Positions 3,721 through 6,398 of a stretch of DNA of 6,398 nt are shown piece after piece. The notes under the pieces were generated by a model, which was not told the DNA's origin, did not search any database, and saw only the letters and a list, made by a program, of their open reading frames with translations. Each line of letters starts with the position of its first letter. The stretch's first letter is position 1. Location: positions 1 to 6,398 of the forward strand of contig UQQU01000112.1 in the NCBI GenBank assembly GCA_900543325.1. The letters are read 5' to 3'. A program made the translations under genes and the position numbers. Origin of the DNA: an uncultured Clostridium sp. (GTDB lineage: Bacteria; Bacillota; Clostridia; Clostridiales; Clostridiaceae).

Positions 3721-5808
3721 ATGAAGGACTATAATTACAAGAAACTTAGAAATGTGGGTTTAATGGGTCATGGAGCAACAGGAAAAACATCTTTAGCAGA
3801 AGCTTTATTATTTTATACAAATAATACTGATAGATTAGGAAAAATTGAAGAGGGTAATACGGTTATGGATTATGAACAGGAAGAAAAGAGAAGAGGAATA
3901 TCTTTATCAACTTCAGTTGCTTCTTTTGAAGAAAATGATACTAAAATTAATATAGTTGATATGCCAGGATATTTTGATTTTCAAGGAGAGGTATCTCAAG
4001 GGATGAGAGCTGTGGATATAGCCACAATCGTAGTGTGTGCTGTGTCAGGAGTACAAGTAGGAACAGAAAAAGCTTGGGATTATTGTGAGAAAATAAAATT
4101 ACCAAGAGCATTCTTTATAAATAAGATGGATAGGGAGAATGCAGATTTTGATAAAACTTTAGAAGAAATGAAAAATAGTTTTGGAATGAGTATAGTTCCT
4201 ATTCAATATCCTATAGGAAAAGAGAGTAATTTTACTGGTATAGTTAATGTTATATCTAAAACGGCAGTAAGATATAATCCTAAAACAGCTAAAGTCGAAT
4301 CAATAGATATACCTGATGAGTTGATTGATAAGATTGAAGAATGTAAGCAAATGATAATGGAAGCTGTTGCAGAAACAGATGAGGAATTATTAGATAAGTA
4401 TTTAAATGATGGTGAGTTATGTGATGAGGATATTTATTCCGGATTAATAAAAGGATGCGCACAAGGGGAAATAGCACCAGTATTATGTGGTAGTGCTTCA
4501 AAGGTAATAGGAATAAAATCAATGATAGATAGTATAGTTCAATGTTTCCCATCACCAGAACATGCACTTCCTCAAAAGGCAATAAACTTAAGCAACAATG
4601 AAGAGGTTTTCATAAAGGTTGATGAAAACAAACCATTTTCTGCTTTAGTATTTAAAACTATTGCAGATCCATTTGTAGGTAAGATATCTTTATTTAGAGT
4701 TATGACAGGAAAAGTTAAAGGTGAATTAACTGTATTAAATCCGAATAAAGAAAAGCAAGAGAAATTAAATCATTTATTTTTCATGAAGGGTAAAAATCAA
4801 ATTCAAACTCAAGAAATAGTTGCAGGAGATATTGGCGCAGTCTCTAAATTACAATACACAGCAACTGGAGATACATTATGTAGTGAAGATTTTAAAGTAA
4901 TGTATGATAAGATAAATCTACCTAATGCAGTAATGCCTATGGCAATACTACCAAAAGCTAAAGGTGATGAGGAAAAAATATCATTATCATTATCTAAGTT
5001 AATGGAAGAGGATCCTGTATTTAAGATAGAAAGAGATGTTGAGAATGCTGAAACTATAATTTGGGGATTAGGAGAAACTCATTTAGAAGTTATAGCTAGT
5101 AGAATAAAAAGCAAATTTGGAGCAGATGTTATTTTACAAGAGCCTAAGGTACCATATAGAGAGACTATAAAAGGTACTTCTGATGTACAAGGAAAGCATA
5201 AGAAGCAATCAGGAGGACATGGACAATATGGAGATGTAAAGATAAAATTTGAGCCAAGACAAGATGGAGAATTAGATTTAGAATTTGTTGATAAGGTTGT
5301 TGGTGGGGCTGTTCCAAGAAATTTTATTCCAGCTGTTGAAAAAGGATTAAGAGAATGTATATCAAATGGTGTTTTAGCAGGATATCCAGTTGTTGGATTA
5401 AAGGCCACATTATATGATGGATCTTATCATCCAGTTGACTCATCAGAAATGGCATTTAAAGTTGCTGCTTCTATTGCATATAAAAAAGGTTTAGAAGCTG
5501 CTAAGCCAATTTTACTTGAACCTATAATGAATGTTAAAATTTTAGTTCCTGATAGTTATATGGGAGATGTAATGGGGGATATAAATAAGAGAAGAGGAAG
5601 AGTTATAGGAATGGAGCCAGAAGGAAAAGTTCAAAAAATTAGTGCAGAGATTCCAATGGCAGAAATGTTTAGTTATGCTACAGACTTAAGATCAATGACA
5701 CAAGCTAGGGGAAATTTTACTAGTGAATTTTTAAGATATGATGAGGTTCCAGCTAATGAAGTTGGAAAGATTTTAGATGATGTTAGAAATTTAAGAGAAG
5801 AAGCCTAG
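3721..5808 (+). CDS. fusA2: Elongation factor G-like translational GTPase (EF-G paralogue)
   Basis: A 695-residue cytoplasmic GTPase with the full five-domain EF-G layout. The GTPase domain spans ~1-275: P-loop GHGATGKT (16-23), switch I RRGIS (57-61), DMPGYFDF (80-87), NKMD (134-137) and GSAS (257-260). Domain II is ~300-385, III ~395-470, domain IV with GGHGQYGDV (498-506) up to ~595, and domain V ~600-680. It differs from canonical fusA: GHGATGKT replaces GHIDAGKT, and the catalytic His of DTPGH is Tyr84, as in the separate EF-G-like paralogue family. It also stands alone, not with rpsL-rpsG-tuf. It may therefore act in a specialised step of translation with weak or altered GTP hydrolysis; it is also related to Tet(M)-type protection proteins but is not one. 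The ATG at 3721 is chosen because MKDYNYKKLRNVGLMGH matches the usual N-terminus, despite the distant Shine-Dalgarno. Confidence 0.93.
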   Translation: MKDYNYKKLRNVGLMGHGATGKTSLAEALLFYTNNTDRLGKIEEGNTVMDYEQEEKRRGISLSTSVASFEENDTKINIVDMPGYFDFQGEVSQGMRAVDIATIVVCAVSGVQVGTEKAWDYCEKIKLPRAFFINKMDRENADFDKTLEEMKNSFGMSIVPIQYPIGKESNFTGIVNVISKTAVRYNPKTAKVESIDIPDELIDKIEECKQMIMEAVAETDEELLDKYLNDGELCDEDIYSGLIKGCAQGEIAPVLCGSASKVIGIKSMIDSIVQCFPSPEHALPQKAINLSNNEEVFIKVDENKPFSALVFKTIADPFVGKISLFRVMTGKVKGELTVLNPNKEKQEKLNHLFFMKGKNQIQTQEIVAGDIGAVSKLQYTATGDTLCSEDFKVMYDKINLPNAVMPMAILPKAKGDEEKISLSLSKLMEEDPVFKIERDVENAETIIWGLGETHLEVIASRIKSKFGADVILQEPKVPYRETIKGTSDVQGKHKKQSGGHGQYGDVKIKFEPRQDGELDLEFVDKVVGGAVPRNFIPAVEKGLRECISNGVLAGYPVVGLKATLYDGSYHPVDSSEMAFKVAASIAYKKGLEAAKPILLEPIMNVKILVPDSYMGDVMGDINKRRGRVIGMEPEGKVQKISAEIPMAEMFSYATDLRSMTQARGNFTSEFLRYDEVPANEVGKILDDVRNLREEA

Positions 5809-5820
5809 GAATAATATTTA

Positions 5821-5875
5821 ATATGCCTATTAAGAACTATATTTTTATGATTTCTTAATAGGCATATATTTTTTT
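5821..5875 (+). terminator. Strong intrinsic terminator of the EF-G paralogue
   Basis: A perfect 16-bp inverted repeat (5821-5836 with 5852-5867) surrounds a 15-base loop and is followed by seven T (5869-5875). It starts 12 bases after the stop codon. No mirror A-run precedes the 5' arm, so it should act only on + strand transcripts. Confidence 0.93.
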
Positions 5876-5985
5876 AATTTTAAATATATAGAGAATAAAA
5901 TTATAAATATTTACATAAAATAATGGCAGTTAGGAGAAGTTTTTTTAATTTATGGGGATAAAAAACGATAAATAGGAGGGTAAAA

Positions 5986-6222
5986 ATGCCAGACTATAAG
6001 ATGGATATAAGAGGAAAATTAGGTCTTAGTGAATATAGTGATATTTATGATTACATGGGGATAGTAGATAAAAATGATAATTTTACTATAACTCTAGATA
6101 ATTCTAACAAGCAACATGTAAATATAATTACCTCCATGTTAAAAGAAAGTAATTTTTCTATATTAGAAGAAGGGATAAATAATTCAGGAGATTATTATAT
6201 TAGTGCTAATAAATATAAATAG
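5986..6222 (+). CDS. Conserved-looking small protein of unknown function, 78 residues
   Basis: A 78-residue acidic, soluble protein with no signal peptide, membrane segment or metal motif; I do not recognise a named family. The N-terminus MPDYKMDIRGKLGLSEYSDIYDYM is followed by a strand-like segment FTITLD (33-38), a likely helix HVNIITSMLKESN (44-56), a second strand FSILEEG (57-63) and a final strand GDYYISANKYK (68-78). This suggests a small alpha/beta fold. AGGAGGG at 5974-5980 lies 5 bases before the ATG, a strong site that supports real translation. It is flanked by terminators on both sides, so it forms its own unit; no clear promoter was seen in 5876-5970. The stop codon touches the downstream terminator stem. 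Confidence 0.85.
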   Translation: MPDYKMDIRGKLGLSEYSDIYDYMGIVDKNDNFTITLDNSNKQHVNIITSMLKESNFSILEEGINNSGDYYISANKYK

Positions 6223-6256
6223 AAAATCTCTAAGGTTTTTTACTTTAGAGATTTTT
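6223..6256 (+). terminator. Intrinsic terminator of the 78-residue gene
   Basis: Positions 6223-6235 pair with 6243-6255 (13 bp, one G-T pair) around a T-rich 7-base loop, with five T at 6252-6256. It begins on the base after the stop codon. The A-run on the 5' arm means it could also work on minus-strand transcripts. Confidence 0.85.
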
Positions 6257-6300
6257 GTTTGTAGAGCTCATTAAAGAAGATAGTGTAAAGTTTCGTATGA

Positions 6301-6324
6301 AAAAATAGCCTATGGCTAATTTTT
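6301..6324. other. Small hairpin in the 3' tail of the window, possible terminator
   Basis: TAGCC (6306-6310) pairs with GGCTA (6314-6318) around loop TAT. Flanking AAAAA and TTTTT (6301-6305 with 6320-6324) extend it across one bulged A. The symmetry allows a weak terminator on either strand, perhaps for a gene beyond the window on the minus strand. The rest of 6257-6398 shows no gene. Confidence 0.35.
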
Positions 6325-6398
6325 AATAATAATTAAAAAATAACGTTGAAATATCAATTAAAATTTGAAAATTGAATATGACAAAAAGACCTTCGGTA

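Noticed and set aside
4289..4582. Open frame of 97 codons on the minus strand inside the EF-G paralogue
   Set aside because: It lies wholly within a well-supported + strand gene, has a low-complexity Leu/Ile/His-rich translation and no ribosome binding site that I could support.
5079..5408. Open frame of 109 codons on the minus strand inside the EF-G paralogue
   Set aside because: It is the antisense shadow of domain IV coding sequence, with a Pro/Ser/Thr-rich translation matching no family.
3721..5808. Tetracycline-resistance ribosomal protection protein of the Tet(M) type
   Set aside because: Length (695 against ~640), N-terminus and domain IV motifs fit the EF-G-like paralogue family, and no mobile element or attenuation leader of tet(M) is seen.
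5923..5961. Twelve-codon frame from ATG at 5923 (MAVRRSFFNLWG)
   Set aside because: It has no Shine-Dalgarno sequence and its length is expected by chance.
6344..6398. Promoter and leader of a further rRNA operon at the window end
   Set aside because: TTGAAA hexamers at 6346 and 6365 have no matching -10 at a workable distance within the window, so there is too little sequence to support it.

Overview
The window looks like a chromosome segment of Clostridium sensu stricto or a close relative. The DNA is very AT-rich, coding regions use A/T-ending codons, ribosome binding sites are strong AGGAGG types, and the 5S rRNA, CCA-encoding tRNAs and EF-G-like protein all fit a low-GC Firmicute. Every gene I could support is on the + strand. 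I see no insertion sequence, phage gene or CRISPR array.

Layout. (1) 1-173: the 3' end of a 5S rRNA gene, tRNA-Lys(CTT) and a strong terminator, i.e. the tail of an rRNA/tRNA transcription unit. (2) 237-1193: one gene for an L-lactate/L-2-hydroxyacid dehydrogenase with its own ribosome binding site. (3) 1393-1775: a compact stable-RNA unit made of a consensus sigma-A promoter, a complete 5S rRNA not preceded by 16S or 23S, a CAT-anticodon tRNA, tRNA-Ala(TGC) and a terminator. The last 52 bases of the two 5S genes and the next 3 bases are identical, so the dehydrogenase gene lies between two direct repeats. (4) 1981-3396: three small genes, probably co-transcribed at least in part: a 49-residue helical protein starting at GTG, a 147-residue protein with two zinc ribbons and a helical tail, and a 156-residue VanZ-like membrane protein, followed by a terminator. 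(5) 3397-5875: a long AT-rich leader, then a stand-alone EF-G paralogue and a strong terminator. The leader has its Shine-Dalgarno sequence 37 bases before the start codon, with a perfect hairpin and very short overlapping reading frames in between. (6) 5986-6256: a 78-residue protein of unknown function with a terminator. The last ~140 bases hold one small hairpin and no gene.

Most of the window is housekeeping material: stable RNA, fermentation and translation. The parts that deserve a second look are the separately promoted 5S-tRNA unit and its repeat with the upstream 5S, the leader of the EF-G paralogue, and the uncharacterised small-protein genes. I found nothing that convincingly amounts to a new multi-gene system.
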